Shown: one piece after another, positions 48,277 through 61,981 of the stretch
Layout: each line of letters begins with the position of its first letter
Position numbering within the stretch: position 1 is the stretch's first letter
Source: an uncultured Nocardioides sp.
GTDB lineage: Bacteria; Actinomycetota; Actinomycetes; Propionibacteriales; Nocardioidaceae
Assembly (NCBI RefSeq): GCF_947488025.1
Contig: NZ_CANKYS010000008.1
Span: 62,001-126,000 of the forward strand
DNA length: 64,000 nucleotides
Direction of reading: 5' to 3'
Translations under genes and position numbers: made by a program
Notes under the pieces: model-generated
Database searches by the model: none
The model's input: the letters and a program-made list of their open reading frames with translations, nothing else
What the model was told of the DNA's origin: nothing

Positions 48277-49425
48277 TCAGGGCGTGACTTCGACCTCGGG
48301 AACGAGGGTGCCACCCTCGTTCTTGTAGGCCCAGTAGGAGACGTTCTCCTGCGGGACGTCGCCGTTCTCGTCGAACGCGATCTCCTTCGACAGACCCTCG
48401 CCGGTGTAGTCGTCGACGAACGCCTCGACGTCCTCGCGGGTGCGCGCACCGTCGTCGAGGGCGGCCAGGAAGACGCTCATCGCGTCGTAGCCCTCGGCGG
48501 CGTAGGCGCCGGGGGCGGACCCGAACTCCTCCTCGTAGTCGGCAGCGAAGGTGCTGTCCTCCTCGATGGGGGCGCAGGGGCACATCACGACGGCGCCCTC
48601 GCCGGCCGCGCCGACCGCGTTGCCGAAGTCGGCACCGTAGAGACCGTCACCACCGACGAACGGAGCCTCGATGCCGGCGTCCCGGATCTGCTTGAGCAGC
48701 GGCGCCGCCTCCGCGATGTAACCGCCGTAGAAGATGGCGTCGGGCTCTGCGGACTCCATCTTGGAGATGGTGGGCGCGAAGTCGGTCTGGCCGACCTCGG
48801 TCTTGTCGCGCTGGACCATCGCGTCGCCGAGGGTCTCCTCGACGCGGTCGGCCAGCGGCTCGCCGTAGGCCTCGGAGTTGTCGACGACGAACACCTTGCT
48901 CGCGCCGACCTCGTCGGTGAGGTAGTTGGCGATCGCCGCACCCTGGTAGTCGTCGTAGGGGACGAGGCGGTGGAAGACCTCCACCGGGTCCTCCTGGGTG
49001 AGGTCGGTCGCGGTGGCCGACTGGCTGACCATGGTCACGCCGGCGTCGTTGTAGATGCTCTTGGTTGCTCGGGTCTCACCGGAGAACGCGCCGCCGATGA
49101 CGCCGATGAAGGTGTCGTCGCCCGCGATCTGGGTCGCGACCGGCGTCGCCTTGGCGGGGTCGCCCTCGGTGTCGAACTTCTCGAGGGTCACCTCGCATTC
49201 GTCGTTCTCCCACTGGTTGAGCGCGAGCTCGGCGCCGTCGACGGACGGGAGGACGATGCTGGCGTTGGCGCCCGAGAGAGCTCCCATCACGCCGATCTTG
49301 AAGTTGCAGTCCTCGCCGGACGCGTCGCCGCCACCATCGGTGTCGGTCGTTCCGCATGCGCTGAGCACCAGACCGGCAACAGACGCCATGGCGGCGACCT
49401 GCCACGTCTTGGATGAGCGGATCAT
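48277..49425 (-). CDS. livJ: branched-chain amino acid ABC transporter substrate-binding lipoprotein
   Basis: A 382-residue lipoprotein that binds the amino-acid substrate outside the membrane and delivers it to LivHM. The signal peptide ends in the lipobox LSAC (Cys24), followed by a Gly/Asp-rich linker and the type I periplasmic-binding fold: FKIGVMGALSGANASI opening, then ATQIAGDDTFIGVIGGAFSGE and STFAADYEEEFGSAPGAYAAEGYDAM. ATG 49425 has GGAGGG about 6 nt upstream; an earlier in-frame start at 49485 lacks a signal peptide. It is first in the operon, with a hairpin after its stop that favours high expression of this component. Specificity between branched-chain amino acids and related molecules is not readable. 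Confidence 0.93.
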   Translation of the reverse strand: MIRSSKTWQVAAMASVAGLVLSACGTTDTDGGGDASGEDCNFKIGVMGALSGANASIVLPSVDGAELALNQWENDECEVTLEKFDTEGDPAKATPVATQIAGDDTFIGVIGGAFSGETRATKSIYNDAGVTMVSQSATATDLTQEDPVEVFHRLVPYDDYQGAAIANYLTDEVGASKVFVVDNSEAYGEPLADRVEETLGDAMVQRDKTEVGQTDFAPTISKMESAEPDAIFYGGYIAEAAPLLKQIRDAGIEAPFVGGDGLYGADFGNAVGAAGEGAVVMCPCAPIEEDSTFAADYEEEFGSAPGAYAAEGYDAMSVFLAALDDGARTREDVEAFVDDYTGEGLSKEIAFDENGDVPQENVSYWAYKNEGGTLVPEVEVTP

Positions 49426-49623
49426 GGACCCTCCGTAGTTCTCTGGGCTGTCCACCTCGGCAGCCTCGTGGCGGGAACCTAACACTCAGGATGTGGCCCA
49501 GGACACGATTGCGGGCCTTGAGTCTCCCGCCGTTGTCGTTTCGTGACCAACCGGTCTGTACCGGAAACACCGGCGAAACACGGAGTGCCTCCAGGCCTTG
49601 ACGAGACCTTGAGGAGACGTGGG

Positions 49624-50271
49624 TCAGGAGGGGGTCGCAGGTCCCCCGGCGCCGTCGCCGAGCCCGGCCACGCCGTGCTCCACGACACCGTCGGCGACCT
49701 GCTTCATCGACAGCCGGAGGTCCATCGCGGTCTTCTGGATCCAGCGGAACGCATCGGGCTCGCTGAGCCCGAGCTTGTCCTGCAGCACGCTCTTGGCGCG
49801 GTCCACCGACTTGCGCGTCGCCAGCGACTCCTGGAGGTCGGAGACCTCACGCTCGAGGACGGTGATCTCGGCGTAGCGGCTCACCGCCATCTCGATGGCC
49901 GGCACCAGGTCGCCGCGCTGGAACGGCTTGACCAGGTACGCCATCGCGCCGGCGTCGCGCGCCCGCGCCACCAGGTCGCGCTGGGAGAACGCGGTGAGGA
50001 TGACGACCGGTGCGATGCGCTCCCCCGCGATCGTCTCGGCCGCCGCGATGCCGTCGAGCACAGGCATCTTGACGTCGAGGATCACCAGGTCGGGCCGCAG
50101 CTCACGCGCCAGCTCGATCGCCCGCTGCCCGTCGCTGGCCTGGCCCACGACGTCGTACCCCTCCTCGCCCAGCATCTCGGCGAGATCCATGCGGATGAGT
50201 GCCTCGTCCTCGGCGATCACGACACGGCGTACGGCGTCTCCGGGGGTGCTGCTGTCCACGGGCTGGGTCAC
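49624..50271 (-). CDS. pdtaR: ANTAR-domain response regulator, PdtaR type
   Basis: A 215-residue two-component regulator that acts on RNA. The receiver domain (about 15-130) has the acidic pocket AEDEALIRMDLAEML and phospho-acceptor Asp66 in DLVILDVKMP, with VVILTAFSQ and the Lys in YLVKPF. A coiled linker (about 140-158) leads to the ANTAR RNA-binding domain (about 158-205; ATRKSVDRAKSVLQDKLGLSE, then AFRWIQKTAMDLRLSM). ANTAR proteins bind paired hexaloop hairpins and prevent termination. GTG 50271 lies 7 nt after a TAGCCT box. The partner histidine kinase is not in the window. Position between pyk and the liv operon fits actinobacterial synteny (Rv1626). Confidence 0.95.
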   Translation of the reverse strand: MTQPVDSSTPGDAVRRVVIAEDEALIRMDLAEMLGEEGYDVVGQASDGQRAIELARELRPDLVILDVKMPVLDGIAAAETIAGERIAPVVILTAFSQRDLVARARDAGAMAYLVKPFQRGDLVPAIEMAVSRYAEITVLEREVSDLQESLATRKSVDRAKSVLQDKLGLSEPDAFRWIQKTAMDLRLSMKQVADGVVEHGVAGLGDGAGGPATPS

Positions 50272-50278
50272 GACCTCA

Positions 50279-50284
50279 AGGCTA
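50279..50284 (-). promoter_or_regulatory. -10 box (TAGCCT), leaderless promoter of pdtaR
   Basis: TAGCCT on the minus strand, 7 nt (TGAGGTC), then GTG at 50271. It faces the tRNA-Leu promoter in a very short gap. Confidence 0.6.
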
Positions 50285-50308
50285 GTTCCGCTACGGTGTG
50301 GCCACCTA

Positions 50309-50391
50309 GCCGGGTTGGCGGAATGGCAGACGCTATGAGCTCAAACCTCATTGTCCGAAAGGGCGTGCGGGTTCGAATCCCGCACCCGGCA
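50309..50391 (+). tRNA. tRNA-Leu (anticodon CAA)
   Basis: The cloverleaf is complete: acceptor arms GCCGGGT (50309-50315) and ACCCGGC (50384-50390) with discriminator A at 50391; D stem GCG/CGC with a loop containing GG; anticodon stem ATGAG/CTCAT with loop CTCAAAC, anticodon CAA; a long variable arm (GTCC-GAAA-GGGC), as in leucine tRNAs; T stem GCGGG/CCCGC with TTCGAAT loop. The 3' CCA is not encoded. TACGGT about 11 nt upstream (50292-50297) is a likely -10 box. It is divergent from pdtaR and convergent with pyk. Confidence 0.97.
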
Positions 50392-50478
50392 CGCGATCGG
50401 TGTCGGTGCTCCAGCGACATTCGCGGCGCGCCGAACGTGGCTCAGCCACCGCTCGCGCGGTCGGGCCGAAGCGCTGAG

Positions 50479-51927
50479 TCAGCGGGTGCGGCGGTAGGCC
50501 GGGGTCACCTCGTTGATGGCGTCGCCCATGCGGTGGATGCGCATGGCGTTGGTCGAGCCCGGGATGCCGGGCGGGCTGCCGGCGATGATGACGACGAGGT
50601 CGCCCTCCTTGACCCGTCCGATGGCGAGGAGCGCCTCGTCGACCTGGCGCACCATCTCGTCGGTGTGCTCCACCTCGCCGGCCTGGAAGGTCTCGACCCC
50701 CCACGTCAGCGCGAGCTGCGAGCGGGTGCGGGCCTTCGGGGTGAAGGCGAGGACGGGGATCGGGCCGCGGTAGCGGGACAGCCGCTTGGCCGAGTCGCCG
50801 CTCGTGGTGAAGGCGACGACGTACTTGGCCTCGACACGCTCGGCGACCTCGGCGGCCGCCTTGGCGACGATGCCGCCGCGGGTGTGCGGCTGCCACTCCA
50901 CCTCCGCCATGTGGCCGAGGCCGTGCACCTCGGTGGACTGGACGATGCGGGCCATCGTCTCGACGGCGACGATCGGGTACTCCCCCACGCTCGTCTCGCC
51001 CGACAACATCACCGCGTCAGCGCCGTCGAGCACCGCATTGGCCACGTCGCTCGCCTCGGCGCGGGTCGGCGCGGGCGAGGTGATCATGGACTCCAGCATC
51101 TGGGTGGCGACGATGACGGGCTTGGCGTAGCGACGGGCCTTGTCGATGATCCGCTTCTGGTGGATCGGCACGTCCTCCAGCGGGCACTCCACGCCGAGGT
51201 CGCCCCGCGCGACCATGATGCCGTCGAAGGCGTCGACGATCTCGTCGATGTTGTCGAGGGCCTGCGGCTTCTCGATCTTGGCGATCACGGGGACGGTGAT
51301 GCCCTCCTCGCGCATCACGGCGCGTACGTCCTCGGCGTCGCCGCCGTGGCGCACGAAGCTCAGGGCGATGAAGTCGACGCCCAGCTTGAGCGCCCACCGC
51401 AGGTCCTCGGTGTCCTTCTCGGACAGGGCGGGGACCGACACCGCGACGCCGGGCAGGTTGATGCCCTTGTTGTTGGAGACCTTGCCCGGCACGACGACCT
51501 CGGTGACCACGTCGGTGTCGGTGACCGACGTCGCCCGGAGGCGGACCTTGCCGTCGTCGATGAGGAGCGGGTCACCCGCCTTCACGTCGCCCGGCAGTCC
51601 CTTGTAGGTCGTGCCGCAGATCTCCGCGGTGCCCGCGACGTCACGCGTGGTGATCGTGAACGTCGCACCCTTCTTGAGCTTCACCGGCCCGTCGGCGAAG
51701 GTCTCGAGCCGGATCTTCGGACCCTGGAGGTCGGCGAAGATCCCGATCGCGTGACCGCTCTCGTCGGAGGCCTGGCGGACCAGTCGGTAGACGGCCTCGT
51801 GGTCGGCATACGCACCGTGGCTCATGTTGAGCCGCGCGACGTCCATGCCGGCCTCGACCAGGGATCGGATCCCCTCGGGGGTGTTCACCGCGGGGCCCAG
51901 GGTGCAGACGATCTTTGCTCTACGCAC
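50479..51927 (-). CDS. pyk: pyruvate kinase
   Basis: A 482-residue glycolytic enzyme converting phosphoenolpyruvate and ADP to pyruvate and ATP. The start RRAKIVCTLGPA is the usual actinobacterial one; substrate/metal residues are in MSHGAYADH, KIEKPQALDNIDEI (catalytic Lys) and DGIMVARGDLGVE, then IVATQMLESM and the C-terminal domain VAFTTSGDSAKRLSRYRGPIPVLAFTP with NPGTT-free PGIPGSTNAMRIHR end. GTG 51927 is chosen over GTG 51936 because it lies 7 nt after a TAGGGT box, which includes the other GTG. Homotetramer, cytosolic. A palindromic repeat lies just upstream, between it and gltD. Confidence 0.97.
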   Translation of the reverse strand: MRRAKIVCTLGPAVNTPEGIRSLVEAGMDVARLNMSHGAYADHEAVYRLVRQASDESGHAIGIFADLQGPKIRLETFADGPVKLKKGATFTITTRDVAGTAEICGTTYKGLPGDVKAGDPLLIDDGKVRLRATSVTDTDVVTEVVVPGKVSNNKGINLPGVAVSVPALSEKDTEDLRWALKLGVDFIALSFVRHGGDAEDVRAVMREEGITVPVIAKIEKPQALDNIDEIVDAFDGIMVARGDLGVECPLEDVPIHQKRIIDKARRYAKPVIVATQMLESMITSPAPTRAEASDVANAVLDGADAVMLSGETSVGEYPIVAVETMARIVQSTEVHGLGHMAEVEWQPHTRGGIVAKAAAEVAERVEAKYVVAFTTSGDSAKRLSRYRGPIPVLAFTPKARTRSQLALTWGVETFQAGEVEHTDEMVRQVDEALLAIGRVKEGDLVVIIAGSPPGIPGSTNAMRIHRMGDAINEVTPAYRRTR

Positions 51928-51934
51928 GTCCGTC

Positions 51935-51940
51935 ACCCTA
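51935..51940 (-). promoter_or_regulatory. -10 box (TAGGGT), leaderless promoter of pyk
   Basis: TAGGGT on the minus strand, 7 nt (GACGGAC), then GTG at 51927. The box itself contains part of the alternative GTG at 51936, which argues against that earlier start. Confidence 0.65.
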
Positions 51941-51981
51941 TCGGAGATTGGATCGTTAAAAAGGTCCCGTCCCACCCGTGT

Positions 51982-52029
51982 CGGTGCGTGAGGCAGGTTT
52001 CTCGCGACGAGAACCCGCCCCACGCACCG
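51982..52029. repeat. palindromic dispersed repeat, copy 3
   Basis: The outer arms CGGTGCGTG (51982-51990) and CACGCACCG (52021-52029) are the same as in the copies near 6.3 kb. The centre is different and nearly self-complementary: GGTTTCTCG and CGAGAACC around CGA. The whole unit can fold as one long cruciform. It lies 13 bases past the gltD stop and upstream of the pyk promoter, so it may terminate gltBD transcription. Confidence 0.75.
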
Positions 52030-52041
52030 CTCGGAGGCGGA

Positions 52042-53526
52042 TCAGACGACGAGCGGGCGCTCGTGCGGCTTGATCGGCGACGGCAGCGTGGTCGATCCGG
52101 TGAGGTACGCGTCGACGGACGCGGCCGCGCTGCGTCCCTCGGCGATCGCCCACACGATCAGCGACTGGCCGCGGCCCACGTCACCGGCGACGTAGACGCC
52201 GGGCACGGAGGCGGCGTACGACGCGTCGCGCCGCACGTTGCCGCGCTCGTCGAGGTCCACCCCGAGCTGGTCGATGAGGCCGGGGCCCTCGGGACGGGCG
52301 CGCTCGGGGCCGGTGAACCCCATTGCGAGCAGCACCAGCTGGGCCGGGATGTCGCGCTCGGTGCCCTCGACGGGCTGGAACGTCGCGTCGACCTCGACCA
52401 GCCGGAGCGAGGCGACCCGGCCGTCGTCGTCGCCGACGAACTCCTGCGTCGACACGGCGTACACCCGGTCGCCGCCCTCCTCGTGTGCGGAGGAGACCCG
52501 GAACGTCATGGGGTACGTCGGCCACGGCTGGCCCGCGGGCCGGTCCTCACCGGGCTGCGGCATGATCTCCAGCTGCGTGATGGAGCGGGCACCCTGCCGG
52601 ATCGACGTACCGAGGCAGTCGGCCCCGGTGTCGCCGCCGCCGATGATGACGACGTCCTTGTCCGTGGCCACGATCTGGTCCGAGCCGTCGGACGTCGGGG
52701 CCTCTCCGAGGGCGACGCGGTTGGCCTGCGGGAGAAACTCCATGGCCTGGTGGATCCCGGCGAGCTCGCGCCCGGGGACCGGGAGGTCTCGGGCGGCCGT
52801 CGCACCCATCGCCAGCACCACGGCGTCGTAGCGGTCGAGCAGCTTGTCGCCGGTCAGGTCGCCACCGACGTCGACGCCCGCGCGGAAGACGGTGCCCTCG
52901 CGGCGCATCTGGTCGAGGCGCCGGTCGAGGTGCTTCTTCTCCATCTTGAACTCGGGGATGCCGTAGCGCAGCAGGCCGCCGATCCTGTCGGCGCGCTCGT
53001 AGACCGCGACGGTGTGCCCGGCCCGGGTCAGCTGCTGGGCGGCGGCGAGCCCGGCGGGGCCGGAGCCGATGACGGCCACGGTCTTGCCGGAGAGCCACTC
53101 GGGCGGCTGGGGGCGGACGTAGCCCGAGCCCCAGGCGCGGTCGATGATCGAGACCTCGACGTTCTTGATCGTCACCGGGTCCTGGTTGATGCCGAGCACG
53201 CAGGCGGTCTCGCAGGGTGCGGGGCACAGGCGGCCGGTGAACTCCGGGAAGTTGTTGGTCGCGTGGAGCCGGTCCATCGCGCCGTCCCAGTCGTCACGCC
53301 AGACCAGGTCGTTCCACTCCGGGATGATGTTGCCCAGCGGGCAGCCCTGGTGGCAGAACGGGATGCCGCAGTCCATGCAGCGACCGGCCTGGGTGTTGAT
53401 GATCGGCAGCAGCGCGCGGCCGATTCCGTCGGGGTAGACCTCGTTCCAGTCCTGGACGCGCTCGGCGACGTCACGGCGGGAGGCGACCTCGCGGCCGTGC
53501 TTCAGGAAGCCCTTGGGGTCAGCCAT
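52042..53526 (-). CDS. gltD: glutamate synthase small (beta) subunit
   Basis: A 494-residue NADPH-dependent flavoprotein that passes electrons to GltB for glutamate formation from glutamine and 2-oxoglutarate. The two [4Fe-4S] Cys clusters are visible: CMDCGIPFCHQGCPLGN (about 38-54) and CPAPCETACVLG (about 102-113). FAD binding is VIGSGPAGLAAAQQLTRAG, NADPH binding is VIIGGGDTGADCLGTS. The C-terminus closes with GDVGRGQSLIVWAIAEGR. ATG 53526 follows AAGAAGGTG and overlaps the end of a 28-residue bridging frame that begins at the gltB stop. It is followed by a palindromic repeat and then pyk. Confidence 0.96.
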   Translation of the reverse strand: MADPKGFLKHGREVASRRDVAERVQDWNEVYPDGIGRALLPIINTQAGRCMDCGIPFCHQGCPLGNIIPEWNDLVWRDDWDGAMDRLHATNNFPEFTGRLCPAPCETACVLGINQDPVTIKNVEVSIIDRAWGSGYVRPQPPEWLSGKTVAVIGSGPAGLAAAQQLTRAGHTVAVYERADRIGGLLRYGIPEFKMEKKHLDRRLDQMRREGTVFRAGVDVGGDLTGDKLLDRYDAVVLAMGATAARDLPVPGRELAGIHQAMEFLPQANRVALGEAPTSDGSDQIVATDKDVVIIGGGDTGADCLGTSIRQGARSITQLEIMPQPGEDRPAGQPWPTYPMTFRVSSAHEEGGDRVYAVSTQEFVGDDDGRVASLRLVEVDATFQPVEGTERDIPAQLVLLAMGFTGPERARPEGPGLIDQLGVDLDERGNVRRDASYAASVPGVYVAGDVGRGQSLIVWAIAEGRSAAASVDAYLTGSTTLPSPIKPHERPLVV

Positions 53527-53597
53527 GCTGGTTCACCTTCTTCGCGGGTCGGGGGTCGTACGTCGATTCGGCGCACGGCGCCTGGTCAGCCATCTGG

Positions 53598-53605
<8 letters not shown>
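53519..53605 (-). CDS. 28-residue bridging mini-ORF between gltB and gltD
   Basis: The frame begins at an ATG inside the gltB end (53605-53603) and stops at TGA (53521-53519) inside the gltD start. Both junctions use the identical 8-base overlap ATGGCTGA. The first eight codons are two copies of ATGGCTGACCAG (Met-Ala-Asp-Gln twice). The remainder is polar ([20 protein letters not shown]) with no domain. It crosses the 71-base gap without any other feature and would keep ribosomes moving from gltB to gltD. It could be a non-functional peptide; a similar case is between livH and livM. Confidence 0.45.
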
Positions 53606-58139
<4,534 letters not shown>

Positions 58140-58286
58140 GGAGGCATTCTCCCGTCGTCGTCTCCGCGCGTCACGGACCGGTTCACCGGCCGCGACGGGC
58201 GAGGGGGTGGAAGTCAACGCTGGGGACGACGTTGGCCCGAGCACCACGGAACCTATCACCGGCGCGAGCCGCCGGTGCGCGCCGTG

Positions 58287-59270
58287 TCAGGCCGTGGGAC
58301 CGGCGCGACGGCCGTCCTCGGAGTCCTCGGCGTCCCCGGCGTCGTCGGAGCCCTCGGAGTCCTCGGAGTCCTCTGCGTCCTCGACCTCGGGCTCCCGGGT
58401 GCGGACCACCTCTTCACGACCGGGATGTCGCCGGGCCGACCACACGAACCACACCGCGGCCAGCACGAACAGCACGATCGAGGTCCAGACGTTGAGCCGC
58501 AGCCCCAGCACGTCGTCCATCTGCACGTCGTCGATGCGGAGGTTCTCGATCCAGCCGCGGCCGAGCGTGTAGAGCATGACGTAGAGCGCGGCGACGCGAC
58601 CGTGGCCGAGGCGGAAGCGGCGGTCGGCCCAGATGATGACGGCGAACGCCGCCAGGTTCCAGAGACACTCGTAGAGGAACGCCGGGTGGTAGGTCGCCTG
58701 GTCGAGGTACTGCGAAGGACGGTGGGCGACGTCGATCTCCAGGCCCCACGGCAGGTCGGTCGGACGGCCGTAGAGCTCCTGGTTGAACCAGTTGCCCCAT
58801 CGTCCGACGGCCTGCGCGACGAGCACGCCGGGAGCGAGCGCGTCGAGCAGCGGCAGCAGCTTGATGCCCTTCGACCGGGCCCCGAGCCACACCCCGAACG
58901 CACCGAGGGCGATCGCCCCCCACACGCCGAGGCCGCCGCGCCAGACGTAGAGCGCGGTGACGGGGTTGCGACCCTCGCCGAAGTAGAGCTCCCAGTCGGT
59001 GATCACGTGGTAGAGCCGGCCGCCGATCAGCCCGAAGGGCACGGCCCACAGGGCCAGGTCGCTGACCTCGCCGGCCGTGCCGCCACGCGCGACCCAGCGC
59101 CGCTCGCCGATCCAGATCGCAAGCACGATGCCGAGGATGATGCTCAGCGCGTAGCCGCGGATCGGCACGGGGCCGAGGTTCCACACGCCGTCGGCGGGAC
59201 TCGGGATGGACATCAGGGTGACCAGCGGCGAGGCCAGCACGGTCGGGACGGTCAGCATCGGGAGCATCAT
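58287..59270 (-). CDS. lgt: prolipoprotein diacylglyceryl transferase
   Basis: A 327-residue membrane enzyme that attaches diacylglycerol from phosphatidylglycerol to the Cys of lipoprotein lipoboxes. Seven helices are visible; the family signature GRWGNWFNQELYG is at 156-168, and the substrate loop YVWRGGLGVWGAIALG at about 108-123. The last 45 residues are a cytosolic acidic tail of repeated EDSED/GSDDAGD units not needed in most Lgt proteins. ATG 59270 overlaps the SCO1 stop by 4 nt (ATGA). It ends the trpC-trpB-trpA-SCO1-lgt chain. The GH3, LivJ and SCO1 lipoproteins of this window are among its likely substrates. Confidence 0.95.
   Translation of the reverse strand: MMLPMLTVPTVLASPLVTLMSIPSPADGVWNLGPVPIRGYALSIILGIVLAIWIGERRWVARGGTAGEVSDLALWAVPFGLIGGRLYHVITDWELYFGEGRNPVTALYVWRGGLGVWGAIALGAFGVWLGARSKGIKLLPLLDALAPGVLVAQAVGRWGNWFNQELYGRPTDLPWGLEIDVAHRPSQYLDQATYHPAFLYECLWNLAAFAVIIWADRRFRLGHGRVAALYVMLYTLGRGWIENLRIDDVQMDDVLGLRLNVWTSIVLFVLAAVWFVWSARRHPGREEVVRTREPEVEDAEDSEDSEGSDDAGDAEDSEDGRRAGPTA
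58308..58380 (-). repeat. degenerate GA-rich repeat encoding the acidic Lgt tail
   Basis: Imperfect tandem units related to GGACTCCGAGGA, read on the minus strand, encode Glu/Asp/Ser/Gly. Slipped-strand length changes are plausible. The repeat lies inside the lgt coding region. Confidence 0.6.
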
Positions 59271-59872
59271 CCTTCGTCGAGCAACGTCAGCACGTCACTG
59301 GCCAGCTGGGCCTGCGAGACGTCGCGGTTCCACATCATCGGCGACTCGTCGTCGGCGTCGATCGCGTACACACGGGTGCCGTGCGTGACCTCGTAGCCGC
59401 CGCTGGGGAGCTTGTCCCCCTTGTCGATCCCGACCGCGAGGCTTTCGCCCACCTCGAGGATGTCGTCGAGGTCGCCGGTCAGACCGATGATGCTCGGGTC
59501 GAACGCGCTGACGTAGTCCTCCGTCACCGCCTCGTCGTCGCGCGCGGGGTCGGTCGTCACGAACACCACGTCGAGCCGCTCCTTCTGCTCGTCGTCGAGC
59601 CGCGTCAACGTGCCGGCGAGGGTGGCCATCACCTGGCCGCAGATGTCGGGACAGTTGGTGTAGCCGAAGAAGACCAGGGTCAGGTCCTTGTCGGTGTCGT
59701 CGGCCAGGCTGAAGGCGGCGCCGTCGGTGTCCACCAGCGGGGTCGCGGCGACCTCGAACGGCGGGTCGAGGACCGTGCCGGTCAGCCCCGCGGACTGAGC
59801 TCCACCGCCGCAGGCCGCCAGCAGCGCGAGCAGGGGGACCACGGCGACCACGGCGAGTGCCCTAGCGCGCAC
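59267..59872 (-). CDS. SCO1/SenC-family copper lipoprotein
   Basis: A 201-residue thioredoxin-fold lipoprotein. The lipobox LLAAC gives lipidated Cys21. The copper site is complete: Cys74 and Cys78 in TNCPDIC, and His164 in EVTHGTRVY. SCO1 proteins deliver copper to the CuA centre of cytochrome c oxidase or act as redox proteins outside the membrane. GTG 59872 overlaps the trpA stop by 11 nt, and its stop overlaps lgt by 4 nt, so a copper-chaperone lipoprotein is translated in a chain directly before the enzyme that lipidates it. Finding it inside a trp operon is a notable arrangement. Confidence 0.92.
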   Translation of the reverse strand: MRARALAVVAVVPLLALLAACGGGAQSAGLTGTVLDPPFEVAATPLVDTDGAAFSLADDTDKDLTLVFFGYTNCPDICGQVMATLAGTLTRLDDEQKERLDVVFVTTDPARDDEAVTEDYVSAFDPSIIGLTGDLDDILEVGESLAVGIDKGDKLPSGGYEVTHGTRVYAIDADDESPMMWNRDVSQAQLASDVLTLLDEG

Positions 59873-60661
59873 GTCGCACGCCCTCGGCGAGGTCGGTGGT
59901 CAGGCTCCGCAGGGCGTCGAGCCCGGCGGGCAGGTCGCCCTCGTGGTCGAGCAGGCAGCGCACGAAGGCGGAGCCCACGATGACGCCGTCGGCGAAGCCG
60001 GCGACCTCGGCGGCCTGGTCGCCGTTGCTGACCCCGATGCCGACCGCGACCGGGACGTCCCCCGCGGACCGCACCCGATCGACCAGGGGGCCGGCGAGGT
60101 CGGAGGTGGCGTCGCGCGCGCCGGTGACGCCCATGACGGCGGCGGCGTAGACGAAGCCGCGGCTCTCGTGCGCGGTCATCGCGATGCGGTCGTCGGTCGA
60201 GCTGGGCGCGACGAGGAACACCTTGTCGAGGCCGTGCTCGTCGGCCGCCGCGATCCACTCGGCACCGTGGTCGGGGGTGATGTCGGGCGTGATGAGCCCG
60301 GCACCGCCGGCCGCGGCCAGGTCGGCGGCGAACCGCTCGACGCCGTAGCGCTCGACGGGGTTCCAGTAGGTCATGACCAGCGTCGGCACGTCTGTCGCGG
60401 CGACCTCCGCGACCACGCGCATCACGTCGGAGGTGCGGACACCGCCGTCGAGCGCCGCCTGGGCGGCGGCCTGGATGGTGGGGCCGTCCATCACCGGGTC
60501 GCTGTAGGGCAGGCCGATCTCGATGGCGTCGCAGCCGGCCTCGACCATCACCTTCATGGCCTCGATCGAGCCGTCCACGGACGGGTAGCCGGCTGGGAGG
60601 TAGCCGATGAGCGCAGCGCGGCCCTCGGCCCTCGCGGTCGCGAAGGCGGTGCTGGTGGAGG

Positions 60662-60665
<4 letters not shown>
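59862..60665 (-). CDS. trpA: tryptophan synthase alpha chain
   Basis: A 267-residue TIM-barrel enzyme that cleaves indole-3-glycerol phosphate to indole and glyceraldehyde 3-phosphate. Catalytic residues are Glu49 ([17 protein letters not shown]) and Asp60, with the phosphate loop at [10 protein letters not shown] (about 208). The opening [12 protein letters not shown] is canonical. GTG 60665 overlaps the trpB stop by 4 nt. Works in complex with TrpB. Its 3' end overlaps the SCO1 start by 11 nt. Confidence 0.97.

Positions 60666-61977
<1,312 letters not shown>

Positions 61978-61981
<4 letters not shown>

Noticed and set aside
51928..52023. N-terminal extension of pyruvate kinase from the earlier in-frame starts
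   Set aside because: The extension has no family similarity, crosses the TAGGGT box and the palindromic repeat, and known Pyk proteins start at RRAKIVCTLGPA.
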